Below, piece by piece: positions 9,170-18,859 of a stretch of 64,000 bases of DNA. The first letter of the stretch is position 1; each line of letters begins with the position of its first letter. Both the position numbers and the translations under genes were made by a program. Location: assembly GCF_003265345.1 (NCBI RefSeq), contig NZ_QFWW01000026.1, positions 457,778 through 521,777 on the forward strand, given 5' to 3'. Source of the DNA: Lentzea terrae (GTDB lineage: Bacteria > Actinomycetota > Actinomycetes > Mycobacteriales > Pseudonocardiaceae). The notes below the pieces were generated by a model that had not been told where the DNA came from, searched no databases, and saw only the letters and a list, made by a program, of their open reading frames with translations.

Positions 9170-11431
9170 TCAGCAGCCCGTCAGCTTGATGTCGTCCTGA
9201 CCTTCGAACCGCCGGCCGTCGACCGTGCGGCCCATCAGGGTCGCCGTCGTCATGCCACAGGTCAGACCGGTCTTGGCGGTGTCGAACTGACACACCAGGT
9301 CGGCCCGGCCGTCGTCGTTGACGTCCTCAGGCGCCCCGCACCGGACGAAGCTCTGCTCCAGGCCGGTGGCACCGAACGTGAGGCTCGTCTGGTCGACTCG
9401 CGTAGGGGCGTCGAACTCCGCGGTGGACAGGATCGCCACCGGGACGAGGCCCTCCTTCTTGATGTTGATCGAGCTGGGGAAGCTGCGCGGCTTCACGTCC
9501 GGCGGCACCCAGTCGATCGAGCGGACGTCGTTGGCGCGGTTCGTGTCCTCGGGGTGCGGCTCGTTCGCGGCGATCACCGCGGTGGTGGACAGCAGATGCC
9601 TGCGGTCCTCCGTGCACGACACCGCCCAGTCCTTGGTGAACGTGGCGGTCGTGCCGGCGTTGAGGACATGTTGTTGTTGCTGGCCGGTGTTCGGGGTGAT
9701 CGTGCAGTCGGCCGGTGCTGCGAACGTCACCGTGGTCAGGGTCTGCACCGCGTCGGCCGGTCCGGCGTTCGCGACCGTCGTCGTGGTCGTGCAGTCGAAC
9801 GTCCGGGTCTGGTACTGGCGTTCGGTGCAGGTCAGGCGGATGTCGCTGACCGAGAGGTCGACCCGTTCGAACACCTCGACCCGGTCGGTCGCCGAACCCT
9901 CGTTGTTGGTGGCGTCGGGATCGATGACGTGCAGGTGGTCGAGCGTGGCACGCGAGGTTGCCGCGAAGTCGTGGTAGCTGCGGTTGGCGCAGGTCACGTC
10001 CCACTTCGACGAGACGGTCACCGGGTCTCTGCCGATCGACACCTCATGGCCCGTGGCGGTGGCGGGGGTCGACGTGCAGTCCGCAGGGCCGGTGAGGCCG
10101 AGGCTGACATCGGTGTTCGCCGGGTAGTGGTCACCGCGGTTGATCGCGACGGCCGTGACGGTGCACTCGAAGTGGTCCTGCACGTAGGTGCGGCTCGCGC
10201 AGTCGAGCCGGGTGCTGTCGATGCCGACGTCGGATTCGTCGATCACCGCGATGGTGGCACCGGTGATCCTGTGGTTGCTCGACACATCCGGATCAGTCAC
10301 GCCAGGTGTGACGACCACCAGCGTGTTGGAGAACTCGAAGCGGTGGAAGCTCGGCTGGGAGCAGGCCGTACCCAGCTCGAAGATCACCTCGACGGGTCTG
10401 CCGAGCACCAGCTGCCGACTCACCTGCGGGGGCGTCAGGTAGCTGAGGGAGCAGTCCGGTGGAACCGCCGCCGTGATCGCGTCCACCACATCGATGATCG
10501 GCGCAGGACCTCGGTTCTCCAGCAATGCGCGAACTCGCAGCGTGTGGGTGGTGTCCGCGGTCATCTCGGCCGGCGGGTCAACGAACTCGAACGCGACCTT
10601 CACCGCGTCGGCCTTGGTCTCGACGTTGCCGAAGTCCCGGCCCCGGTACTCGGCGGCGCCGGCACCGATCGGCACGTGTACGCCGTGGCGTTCAGGACCT
10701 GAGGTGCGGGTCCAGTCGGCGCGGTTCTCCTCGGTGATCGCGTAGTCGCCGGGCAGGTGCCCGTCCATCCGGAACTCGTAGTAGCCGTTGCCGTCGGTGG
10801 TGGTCGTGGTGACCACACCAGTGCCCTGACCTGCGTCGGTGCGGTCGCGGTGGAGCGTCATCGTCCAGCCGGCGAGGCCGGGCTCACCGGCGTCGCGCAC
10901 GCCGTTGCGGTTGGCGTCGTGGTACTTGTGGCCGCTGATCACCGGCACGGGCTTCGCGGACGTGTCCGCGGAGAAGTTGCCGCAGGCCCGGCCGATGAAG
11001 CTGCTGCCGAAGCTGAGCGCGGGAATGGTGACGGGTCGGTTGTGGAAAGGGTTCACAACGGGGTGGAATTCCAACAGGTGTGGTGCGCAAGGCACGTCGA
11101 CCGTCGAGTTGCCGTCTTTGCATCCCGACCAATTCACGCTGTTGTGGTCGTTGAACTGCCGGTCCTCCAGGCGCGCGTACCAGAGGAAATTGGGGTGGAA
11201 GCCCCTCGCCTGGTAGTAGTCCCCGTGCCGGATGATGTCCTCGCGTGACAGCAGCTGGTCGTAGCCCGGATCGAGGACGAACGAGTTTCGGCAGCTCCCG
11301 CCGGGTGTGGAGGTGGGCATGCTGAAGCCGTCGACCCAGCAGGTGTGGTTGGCGAGCGCTGTCGGAGTGGTGACTCCGATGATCGGTATGAAGGCAGCCG
11401 TCACCGCGGCCAGTACTGTTTTCAGTTTCAC
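9170..11431 (-). CDS. large secreted protein with SdrD-like domain, beta-sandwich repeats and EF-hand-like C-terminus
   Basis: A 753-residue exported protein. GTG at 11431 follows an AAAGGGG ribosome site and starts a Sec signal peptide with likely cleavage after ALA (about residue 27). Residues 30-155 form a Cys-containing N-terminal region. Residues about 165-270 are an SdrD/prealbumin-like B domain (YHDANRNGVRDAGEPG, a Ca-binding loop, then DGNGYYEF). Residues 270-640 hold CARDB/DUF11-like beta-sandwich repeats with paired cysteines. The C-terminal 110 residues resemble the common bacterial module with VPVAILST and a Ca-loop DVNDDGRAD. No sortase motif or membrane anchor is seen, so it is probably released or held by the wall. 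Adhesion or surface-layer functions are possible; the role is unknown. Confidence 0.72.
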   Translation of the reverse strand: MKLKTVLAAVTAAFIPIIGVTTPTALANHTCWVDGFSMPTSTPGGSCRNSFVLDPGYDQLLSREDIIRHGDYYQARGFHPNFLWYARLEDRQFNDHNSVNWSGCKDGNSTVDVPCAPHLLEFHPVVNPFHNRPVTIPALSFGSSFIGRACGNFSADTSAKPVPVISGHKYHDANRNGVRDAGEPGLAGWTMTLHRDRTDAGQGTGVVTTTTTDGNGYYEFRMDGHLPGDYAITEENRADWTRTSGPERHGVHVPIGAGAAEYRGRDFGNVETKADAVKVAFEFVDPPAEMTADTTHTLRVRALLENRGPAPIIDVVDAITAAVPPDCSLSYLTPPQVSRQLVLGRPVEVIFELGTACSQPSFHRFEFSNTLVVVTPGVTDPDVSSNHRITGATIAVIDESDVGIDSTRLDCASRTYVQDHFECTVTAVAINRGDHYPANTDVSLGLTGPADCTSTPATATGHEVSIGRDPVTVSSKWDVTCANRSYHDFAATSRATLDHLHVIDPDATNNEGSATDRVEVFERVDLSVSDIRLTCTERQYQTRTFDCTTTTTVANAGPADAVQTLTTVTFAAPADCTITPNTGQQQQHVLNAGTTATFTKDWAVSCTEDRRHLLSTTAVIAANEPHPEDTNRANDVRSIDWVPPDVKPRSFPSSINIKKEGLVPVAILSTAEFDAPTRVDQTSLTFGATGLEQSFVRCGAPEDVNDDGRADLVCQFDTAKTGLTCGMTTATLMGRTVDGRRFEGQDDIKLTGC

Positions 11432-11547
11432 CTGAGCCCCTTTCGGGGAATGGACGATCCCCGACCCTGCAGAGGGCACGTCGAATTGCCGCGATGCGCT
11501 GTTACCGCATCACTCAGGTGGGCCAACCGAATTGCTTATCGGCGCAC

Positions 11548-12180
11548 TCAGGGTTTGCGTGCGGCGACCAGCAGTCCATCGCCCAGCGGAAGGATGACCG
11601 GAACGAGGCGGTCGTCCTCCTTCACCAGCCGTGCGATGTCCCGCATCGCCTGGGTCGACTCGTCCCGCTTGCTGGGATCCACGACGGCGCCGTGCCAGAG
11701 CACGTTGTCGAACGCGATGACCCCACCTGGCCGCAGCATGCGGACACCGTGCTGCAGGTACTGCGGGTACTCGGGTTTGTAGGCGTCGACGAACACGAGG
11801 TCGTACGCCGCGTCGGTCAGCCGGGGCAGCACGTCCAGCGCCTTGCCCATGATCAGGCGGGTGCGCGAGGGCGAGATGCCGGCGGCCGCGTAGGCCTCGC
11901 GGGCGGCGCGTTGATGTTCGGGTGCGACGTCGATCGAGGTCAGGATGCCCGACGCAGGCATGCCCGCCAGGAGGTAGAGGCCGCTCGTGCCCGCTCCGGT
12001 GCCGATCTCGACCACCGCGCGGGCCTGGAGTGCCGTCGCGAGGAACCGCAGCGCGGCACCTCCGCCGGCACCGATGGGCACGCAGCCCAGTTCCTGGCCG
12101 CGTGCTCGTGCTGCCAGGTGCACGTCGTCCTCGGGGAGGTACTGCTCGACGTACTCCCGCAGGGCCGATTCCGCTGTCAC
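11548..12180 (-). CDS. SAM-dependent O-methyltransferase (Rv1220c-like)
   Basis: A 210-residue class I methyltransferase of the caffeoyl-CoA/catechol O-methyltransferase (methyltransf_3) type. The SAM-binding motif VVEIGTGAGTSGLYL lies at residues 56-70, and the metal/SAM motif LVFVDAYKPEY follows near 130. The start is GTG at 12180. It is divergent from sigE, the position of Rv1220c in M. tuberculosis, so its link with the envelope-stress locus is conserved. The acceptor substrate is unknown. Confidence 0.85.
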   Translation of the reverse strand: MTAESALREYVEQYLPEDDVHLAARARGQELGCVPIGAGGGAALRFLATALQARAVVEIGTGAGTSGLYLLAGMPASGILTSIDVAPEHQRAAREAYAAAGISPSRTRLIMGKALDVLPRLTDAAYDLVFVDAYKPEYPQYLQHGVRMLRPGGVIAFDNVLWHGAVVDPSKRDESTQAMRDIARLVKEDDRLVPVILPLGDGLLVAARKP

Positions 12181-12239
12181 GGGTACGCAGGTTAGTGCCA
12201 GGCGTGCCCAAAACGGGTGAACACGGCCCGAACCGAGAT

Positions 12240-12268
12240 TCTCAGGGTGCTCTCAGCCTGCTCTCACG
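12240..12268 (+). promoter_or_regulatory. three direct repeats, 11-bp period (MprA-like response-regulator site)
   Basis: TCTCAGGGTGC at 12240, TCTCAGCCTGC at 12251 and TCTCACG at 12262 repeat exactly every 11 bases, one helical turn. This is how OmpR-family regulators bind. Mycobacterial MprA is reported to bind paired 8-base direct repeats within 19 bases and to activate sigE. The position upstream of sigE and just before a TTTAAA element (12273-12278) fits activator-driven transcription. Confidence 0.55.
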
Positions 12269-12321
12269 ATCGTTTAAAGGGAGCAGGAGAAGGTACGTAA
12301 GCAAGAAGCCAGGCTCTAGTC

Positions 12322-12348
12322 GGGAACAAGCCGGACCCGTCGCCCGTT
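12322..12348 (+). promoter_or_regulatory. ECF (SigE-type) autoregulatory promoter of sigE
   Basis: GGGAAC at 12322-12327 and CGTT at 12345-12348 are separated by 17 bases, matching the GGAAC-N17/18-CGTT consensus of SigE-like ECF sigma factors. Transcription would begin near 12355, about 30-45 bases before the sigE start, so SigE probably transcribes its own operon. Confidence 0.65.
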
Positions 12349-12384
12349 GAGCCGCATAAGGGTCGCCGGGCGGCCCACCTGGAG

Positions 12385-12981
12385 GTGCCGAAACACCTGA
12401 TGCGCACGCAGTCGAGTTCGCCGGAGGCCGTCGCGCCCATCGAGACGGCCGACTGGACGCCGCCCTCGTGGGACTCCATCGTCCGCGAGCACGCGGACCG
12501 CGTCTACCGGCTCGCGTACCGCTTGACCGGCAACCAGCACGACGCCGAGGACCTGACCCAGGAGACGTTCATCCGCGTCTTCCGGTCGCTCGCGTCGTAC
12601 AAGCCGGGCACCTTCGAGGGGTGGCTGCACCGCATCACCACCAACCTCTTCCTCGACATGGCACGCAGGCGTTCGCGCGTGCGCATGGAGGCGCTGCCCG
12701 AGGACAACGACCGCCTCGAGGGTGACGACCTGTCCCCCGAGGAGATCTACGACGAGAACCATCTCGACCCCGACCTGCAGGCCGCGCTGGACGAGCTCCC
12801 GCCGGAGTTCCGCGCCGCGGTGGTCCTGTGCGACGTGGAAGGACTCTCCTACGAGGAGATCGGTGCCACGCTCGGGGTGAAGATGGGTACCGTGAGGAGC
12901 AGGATCCATCGGGGCCGCCAGGCTCTGAAGGTCGCGCTCGAACGTCGTCGCCGGGAATCGTTGCTGGAGGACTCTGCATGA
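12385..12981 (+). CDS. sigE: ECF RNA polymerase sigma factor SigE
   Basis: A 198-residue extracytoplasmic-function sigma factor. Region 2 (about residues 35-100, with DAEDLTQETFIRVFR and FEGWLHRITTN) binds core polymerase and the -10. Region 4 (about 130-185, with GLSYEEIGATLGVKMGTVRSRIHRGR) reads the -35. Order and sequence match SigE of actinobacteria, which governs the cell-envelope stress response. GTG at 12385 gives MPKHLMRTQ; because GGAGG directly abuts it, the ATG at 12400 is a fair alternative. Its stop overlaps the anti-sigma start (ATGA), so the pair is translationally coupled. Confidence 0.93.
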   Translation: MPKHLMRTQSSSPEAVAPIETADWTPPSWDSIVREHADRVYRLAYRLTGNQHDAEDLTQETFIRVFRSLASYKPGTFEGWLHRITTNLFLDMARRRSRVRMEALPEDNDRLEGDDLSPEEIYDENHLDPDLQAALDELPPEFRAAVVLCDVEGLSYEEIGATLGVKMGTVRSRIHRGRQALKVALERRRRESLLEDSA

Positions 12982-13505
12982 CCGACCTCCGTGGTTGGGG
13001 CCTGCCTGAGCAGCACCTCTTGCCGGACGCCGTGGTCGCGTTCGTGGACGGGGAACTGTCCTCGGTCGCACACGAGCGTGCCTCCGCGCACATCCAGCGC
13101 TGTGGCTTCTGCGCTTTCGAGACCTACACGCAGCAGCAGGCGCGTGCAGCCGTGCGCACCGCATCGGCGCCCACGGCGTCGGCGTCGCTGCTCGACCGGC
13201 TCGGAGCCATCCCGCAGGAGGTCGACCTGCCGTCCGCACCGGACGGGCTCGCGATCACCGAGGACGGTCAGTTCGTCGCCGTGCAACGCACCGACAAGCC
13301 CGCGTTCGGCTCCGGCCCCGTGCTGGGGTCGTCCAGACCGCTGGGCAGCAACGGCTGGTTCAGCGGCCGCCGCGCGCGTCAGGGCGCCGGGGTCGTGGTG
13401 AGCGGCATGCTGCTCGGCGCGCTCGCGTTCACCACGCCGGAGAGCGACGCGCCTGCCCCGCCTTCGCCGCAGAACGCCGGCGCGGTCTTCGCAACGACCC
13501 CCTGA
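12978..13505 (+). CDS. rseA: zinc-binding anti-sigma factor RseA
   Basis: A 175-residue anti-sigma factor predicted to hold SigE inactive. The zinc-associated motif HxxxCxxC is present at His38, Cys42 and Cys45 within the N-terminal sigma-binding domain. A hydrophobic stretch near residues 136-152 (GVVVSGMLLGALAF) may touch or span the membrane, followed by a short Pro/Ala-rich tail. In mycobacteria RseA is inactivated by PknB phosphorylation and ClpC1P2 proteolysis; whether that applies here is unknown. It begins within the sigE stop codon and is followed by htrA after 65 bases. Confidence 0.88.
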   Translation: MTDLRGWGLPEQHLLPDAVVAFVDGELSSVAHERASAHIQRCGFCAFETYTQQQARAAVRTASAPTASASLLDRLGAIPQEVDLPSAPDGLAITEDGQFVAVQRTDKPAFGSGPVLGSSRPLGSNGWFSGRRARQGAGVVVSGMLLGALAFTTPESDAPAPPSPQNAGAVFATTP

Positions 13506-13570
13506 CAGTCATTTCACCGTTCGTGGGGCACGCTGTAGTTCAGAACTCCTAGCGGAAAATTCGGGGAGAG

Positions 13571-15091
<1,521 letters not shown>

Positions 15092-15108
15092 CAAGTAGGC
15101 TGGGACCC

Positions 15109-15483
15109 GTGTTCGACAGCATCGGATGGGTAGAGATCCTCATCATCGTCGTCGCGGGTCTCTTCATCCTGGGCCCCGAACGCCTGCCGTCCGCGGCCGC
15201 CTGGCTCGGCAAGACCGTGCGCCAGGTCCGCGAGTACGCCACCGGCGCGCGCGAGCAGCTCAAGCAGGAGATGGGGCCGGAGTTCGAGTCGCTCCGCAAG
15301 CCGCTCGAGGACCTGCGGGAGCTGCGCAACTTCGACCCGAAGCGCGCGGTGACCAAGCACCTCTTCGACGACCCCGAGCCGACCAAGTCGAACGGCTACC
15401 CGACGCCGTCCACGCCGTCCGCGCCGGAACAGCGGCCGCTCGCACCTGGCGAGCGTCCGCCGTACGACCCGGACGCGACCTGA
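15109..15483 (+). CDS. tatB: Sec-independent translocase subunit TatB
   Basis: A 124-residue component of the twin-arginine translocase. One N-terminal membrane helix (about residues 4-22, GWVEILIIVVAGLFILGPERLP) is followed by the hinge Pro and a long amphipathic helix (25-70), then a polar Pro-rich tail. The Glu after the helix start and the FILGPERLP hinge are typical of TatB. It starts at GTG 15109, 17 bases after htrA. Only one Tat gene is in this window; tatA and tatC are usually elsewhere in actinobacteria. Confidence 0.92.
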   Translation: MFDSIGWVEILIIVVAGLFILGPERLPSAAAWLGKTVRQVREYATGAREQLKQEMGPEFESLRKPLEDLRELRNFDPKRAVTKHLFDDPEPTKSNGYPTPSTPSAPEQRPLAPGERPPYDPDAT

Positions 15484-15487
15484 CCGG

Positions 15488-15827
15488 GTGGCTCCTTGCT
15501 GCGACATCTATGTGCGGCTGCCGCGCCTGGATCGTCTCAAGGTTGAAAGCTTCCTCGACGCCCACATGGCGAACTGGCGGGAATCGCACGCGTTGACCTC
15601 GGAGGACGCCTCCGAGATCGTGGCAGCCGGTCTCTCCGGCTCCCCGTCCGGCGAAACGTTGTACTCGTCAGCAACCGGCGGACGCGTTGGCCGAGCAGTG
15701 GCTGGTCCGGCTGCTCGATGAAGTCGGCGCTCGGCAGGGGTTCGTGCAAGCCGAACAGCCACCACCGTTGACCGAGGCAGAGTGGCAGACCGAGATGGAG
15801 CGCGCCTACATCGCGCGATCCGTCTAG
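15488..15827 (+). pseudogene. small hypothetical gene split by a frameshift
   Basis: A GTG start 4 bases after the tatB stop opens a frame with good protein character (CDIYVRLPRLDRLKVESFLD...) until about 15660. It then degenerates and stops at 15721. From about 15663 a second frame (+1) continues convincingly (TRQQPADALAEQWLVRLLDE...) to a TAG at 15825-15827. That TAG interlocks with the mrp stop as a shared CTAG. The natural product would be about 112 residues. Either a real frameshift inactivated the gene or one to two bases are wrong near 15655-15670. I do not recognise the family. Confidence 0.6.
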
Positions 15828-16969
15828 CGGCCGGCGGGCGACACGTTCAGCAGACGTCCCGCCAGCCCGCGCGACTTCACGGTCAGCTTCTTCGCCACAT
15901 CACTGAGCACCTGAGCCGCAGCCGAGTCCGGCACAGCCTGCACGATCGGCGTGCCCGTGTCGCCGTTCTCGCGCAGCCGCGGGTCGAGCGGCACCTGGCC
16001 GAGCAGCGGCACCTCGGACCCGATGCTCTTGGTCAGCGACTCCGCGACGGCCTGTCCGCCGCCCGAGCCGAAGATCTCCGAGCGCGAACCGTCCGGCATC
16101 TCGAAGTAGGACATGTTCTCGATGACGCCCGCGACCCGCTGACGCGTCTGCAGGGCGATCGACCCGGCCCGCTCGGCCACCTCGGCGGCCGCGGCCTGCG
16201 GTGTGGTCACGACCAGGATCTCCGCGTTCGGCACCAGCTGCGCCACCGAGATCGCGACGTCACCGGTGCCGGGCGGCAGGTCGAGCAGCAGCACGTCCAG
16301 GTCGCCCCAGAACACGTCCGCGAGGAACTGCTGCAACGCGCGGTGCAGCATCGGCCCGCGCCACACGACCGGCGTGTTGCCCGGCGTGAACATGCCGATC
16401 GAGATGACCTTCACGCCGTGCGCCTGGGGCGGCATGATCATCTTCTCGACCTGGGTGGGCTTGCCGTCGGCGCCCAGCATGCGCGGGATCGAGTGGCCGT
16501 AGATGTCCGCGTCGACGATGCCGACCGACAGGCCGCGCGCGGCCATGGCCACGGCGAGGTTCACGGTCACCGACGACTTGCCGACGCCGCCCTTGCCGGA
16601 CGCGACGCAGTACACCCGCGTCAGCGAGCCCGGCTGGGCGAACGGGATGACCGGCTCTTCCGTGCCGCCGCGCAGCGTCTTGCGCAGCTCGGTGCGCTGG
16701 GCGTCGCTCATCACGTCCAGGTCGACCCGCACGGAGGAGACGCCGTCCAAAGCCGAGACGGCCGCGGTGACGTCCTTGGTGATCTTGTCCCGCATCGGGC
16801 AGCCCGCGACGGTCAGGTACACGCCGACCACGACGTTGCCGTCGGAGCCCACCTCGACGTCCTTGACCATGCCGATCTCGGTGATCGGGCGGCGGATCTC
16901 GGGGTCCTGCACACCGGCGAGCGCCTTGCGGACGTCCTCGACGGTGGGGAGGGGCTGCGTGGTGGTCAC
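15824..16969 (-). CDS. mrp: Mrp/ApbC-type Fe-S cluster carrier ATPase
   Basis: A 381-residue P-loop NTPase. An N-terminal MIP18/DUF59 domain (about residues 5-90) precedes the Mrp domain, whose deviant Walker A SGKGGVGKS contains Lys131. The MinD-like VDADIYGHS motif follows. The protein probably carries or inserts 4Fe-4S clusters into apo-proteins in the cytosol. This domain order is typical of Rv1229c and relatives. It converges on the frameshifted small gene, the two stop codons overlapping. The start codon GTG at 16969 is supported by the conserved DUF59 beginning. Confidence 0.92.
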   Translation of the reverse strand: MTTTQPLPTVEDVRKALAGVQDPEIRRPITEIGMVKDVEVGSDGNVVVGVYLTVAGCPMRDKITKDVTAAVSALDGVSSVRVDLDVMSDAQRTELRKTLRGGTEEPVIPFAQPGSLTRVYCVASGKGGVGKSSVTVNLAVAMAARGLSVGIVDADIYGHSIPRMLGADGKPTQVEKMIMPPQAHGVKVISIGMFTPGNTPVVWRGPMLHRALQQFLADVFWGDLDVLLLDLPPGTGDVAISVAQLVPNAEILVVTTPQAAAAEVAERAGSIALQTRQRVAGVIENMSYFEMPDGSRSEIFGSGGGQAVAESLTKSIGSEVPLLGQVPLDPRLRENGDTGTPIVQAVPDSAAAQVLSDVAKKLTVKSRGLAGRLLNVSPAGR

Positions 16970-17072
16970 CCAGCCATGCTACGTCCGGTTCACGCCCGTC
17001 CTACCGGCCGGTCACTTTCGAGCACAGGCCCAGGTCGTAGTGGGGTCGGCGCTGTCCGTAACATCGACGTCC

Positions 17073-17540
17073 GTGCCGGAAACGGGTAGTTCCCGATTGC
17101 CCACCCGTGTCGAGCTCGGGGTGTGGCGATCGTTTCTCCGCGCGCATGCACGGATCACGAGGGTCCTCGAGGCCGAACTGATTGCTGAGCAGCGCCTTTC
17201 GCTCGCGGCGTACGACGTGCTGGTTCAACTGGCCGAGACGCCTTCCATGCGCATGCGCATGACTGAACTGGCCGACGCCGTCCTGCTGTCCCGCTCCGGC
17301 GTGACCCGCCTGGTGGACCGCCTGGAACGGGCGGGTCTGGTCGGACGCGAACGCGCCGACGGTGATGGACGCGGCATCGTGGCCGTGCTCACACCGCTGG
17401 GCGCCGAACGTCTGCGCAGTGCGTCCGCCACCCACCTGGCGGGCGTCGCCGAGCACTTCGGGGAGAGCTTCGGGCCCGGTGAGCTCGAGGCCTTCGGCCG
17501 CACGTGCGACCGCCTGGCCGCGGACGACGTGTTTCCGTGA
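17073..17540 (+). CDS. MarR-family transcriptional regulator
   Basis: A 155-residue winged-helix regulator. The DNA-binding core is RMTELADAVLLSRSGVTRLVDRL followed by the wing GLVGRERADGDGRG, standard for MarR; flanking helices form the dimer interface. GTG at 17073 is the most likely start because upstream in-frame sequence runs into DNA antisense to mrp. Its last codon overlaps the following NUDIX gene (GTGA), so the two are co-translated. Target genes and ligand are unknown; the neighbour may be the regulated enzyme. Confidence 0.85.
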   Translation: MPETGSSRLPTRVELGVWRSFLRAHARITRVLEAELIAEQRLSLAAYDVLVQLAETPSMRMRMTELADAVLLSRSGVTRLVDRLERAGLVGRERADGDGRGIVAVLTPLGAERLRSASATHLAGVAEHFGESFGPGELEAFGRTCDRLAADDVFP

Positions 17541-17935
17541 TCACGGTGGTGGGGCTGGTGCACGTCGAGGCTGGCCGCCTCCTCGTTGTGCGCTCACGCA
17601 ACAAGAAGGCCTTCTACCTGCCGGGCGGCAAGATCGAGCCGGGCGAGTCCCCCGCCGACGCCCTGCGCAGGGAGGTCAAGGAAGAGCTCGGGATCGAACT
17701 GGAGCGGCCGGTCGTGCTGAAGCGCTACGTCGCCCCCGCGTACGGGGAGGGCGAGGGTGCGATGGTCGACATGACGTGTTTCACGGCGCGGCTTCAGGGC
17801 ACACCGCGGCCGACGAGCGAGATCGCCGAACTGACCTATGTGAACCGGGACGAGTACCGGTCGCACGTGGAGACGGCGCCCGCGATCCACGAGGTCCTGG
17901 CAGACCTGGTCGCGAGTGGACAGATCAGCGCGTGA
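17537..17935 (+). CDS. NUDIX hydrolase
   Basis: A 132-residue NUDIX enzyme that would cleave a nucleoside diphosphate linked to another moiety. The Nudix box GxxxxxExxxxxxxREUxEExGU is complete (GGKIEPGESPADALRREVKE, then ELGIE). The GTG start is inside the stop codon of the MarR gene. The stop overlaps the convergent hypothetical gene by 11 bases. Substrate cannot be told from sequence. Confidence 0.88.
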   Translation: MITVVGLVHVEAGRLLVVRSRNKKAFYLPGGKIEPGESPADALRREVKEELGIELERPVVLKRYVAPAYGEGEGAMVDMTCFTARLQGTPRPTSEIAELTYVNRDEYRSHVETAPAIHEVLADLVASGQISA

Positions 17936-18377
17936 TCCGGCGCACTTCCGCCATCACGTCGGCGTCCACATCGGCCTCGCTGAGCGTCGTGACGCCGAGG
18001 CTGTCGTAGACGTCGTCCAGCAGGGCGAGTTCGGCGGCGAGTGCGATCCGGTCGTGGCCGCACGTGCGGTGCACCCACCTGGTCAGGTCTCGTGGTGCCA
18101 GTTCGCCGGAGAGCGTGCGGCGGGCCATCGCCCGCAGACCGGCTTCTTTCCCGGCCTCGGTGCCGTGATCGTGGTGTTCGAGGCCGAGTTCTCGCAGTGC
18201 TTCCTCCAGCACGTGCATGTCGAAGCCTTCCCGGACGGACGCGGCGGCGAGCCTGCTGACCGCAGGACCGTCGACGCCGGCCACGAGCAGATCGCACGCC
18301 GCGAGCACGACATCGCCCGCTGACTTCTCCTGCACCGACCAGAGCGCGACGACGTCGCCGAACTCCTCGACCGTCAC
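17925..18377 (-). CDS. hypothetical protein, helical
   Basis: A 150-residue protein with no signal peptide or membrane segment and no motif I recognise. It is rich in Ala, Glu, Asp and Leu and looks all-helical. A His-rich spot (HHDHG near residue 68) and the HRTCGHDR patch might bind a metal, but spacing fits no known site. It starts at GTG within the stop of the DUF1003 gene, so it is translated as the last gene of a run that begins with the MgtE_N/CBS gene. Confidence 0.7.
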   Translation of the reverse strand: MTVEEFGDVVALWSVQEKSAGDVVLAACDLLVAGVDGPAVSRLAAASVREGFDMHVLEEALRELGLEHHDHGTEAGKEAGLRAMARRTLSGELAPRDLTRWVHRTCGHDRIALAAELALLDDVYDSLGVTTLSEADVDADVMAEVRRITR

Positions 18378-18859
18378 GGCCGCACCTTGCGCACGTTGTT
18401 CTGCTCCTTCACCAGCTTCTCCAGCTCACCCCGGATGAAGTCGCGCGTCGCCACCTCACCCAGCGCCAGCCGCACCGCCGCCAGCTCCCGCGCCAGGTAC
18501 TCGGTGTCCGCCTTGGTCTGCGCCGCCCGAGCCCGGTCCTCCTCCAGCGACACCCGGTCCCGGTCGTCCTGCCGGTTCTGCGCCAGCAGGATCAACGGCG
18601 CGGCATAGGCGGCCTGGGTCGAGAACGCCAGGTTCAGCAGGATGAACGGGTACGGGTCCCACTGCAGGGACAGCGCGAACAGGTTCAGCACGATCCAGGT
18701 GATGACGAGCAGCGTCTGCCAGAACAGGAACTTCCCGGTCCCCAGGAACCGCGCGAGCCGTTCGGACAACTGACCGAACGTCTCCGGGTCGACCGAGAAG
18801 CGGAAGCCCCGCGGCTCGCGCGGCTGGTCGAGTCTGCGCCGCGGCAGCAGTTCAGGCAT
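18374..18859 (-). CDS. DUF1003 membrane protein
   Basis: A 161-residue inner-membrane protein with two central helices (about residues 48-64 and 70-95) and a charged C-terminal coiled coil. The middle matches DUF1003 (FLFWQTLLVITWIVLNLF, then DPYPFILLNLAFS). The equivalent gene in M. tuberculosis (Rv1231c) is also next to the MgtE_N/CBS gene. It overlaps both neighbours (8 bases upstream, 4 bases downstream), so it is in one operon with them. A role in Mg transport is suggested only by context. Confidence 0.85.
   Translation of the reverse strand: MPELLPRRRLDQPREPRGFRFSVDPETFGQLSERLARFLGTGKFLFWQTLLVITWIVLNLFALSLQWDPYPFILLNLAFSTQAAYAAPLILLAQNRQDDRDRVSLEEDRARAAQTKADTEYLARELAAVRLALGEVATRDFIRGELEKLVKEQNNVRKVRP

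Noticed and set aside
17003..17012. ACCGGCCGGT palindrome before the MarR gene as an operator
   Set aside because: Short GC palindromes of this type are frequent in such DNA, and its position relative to the start is uncertain.
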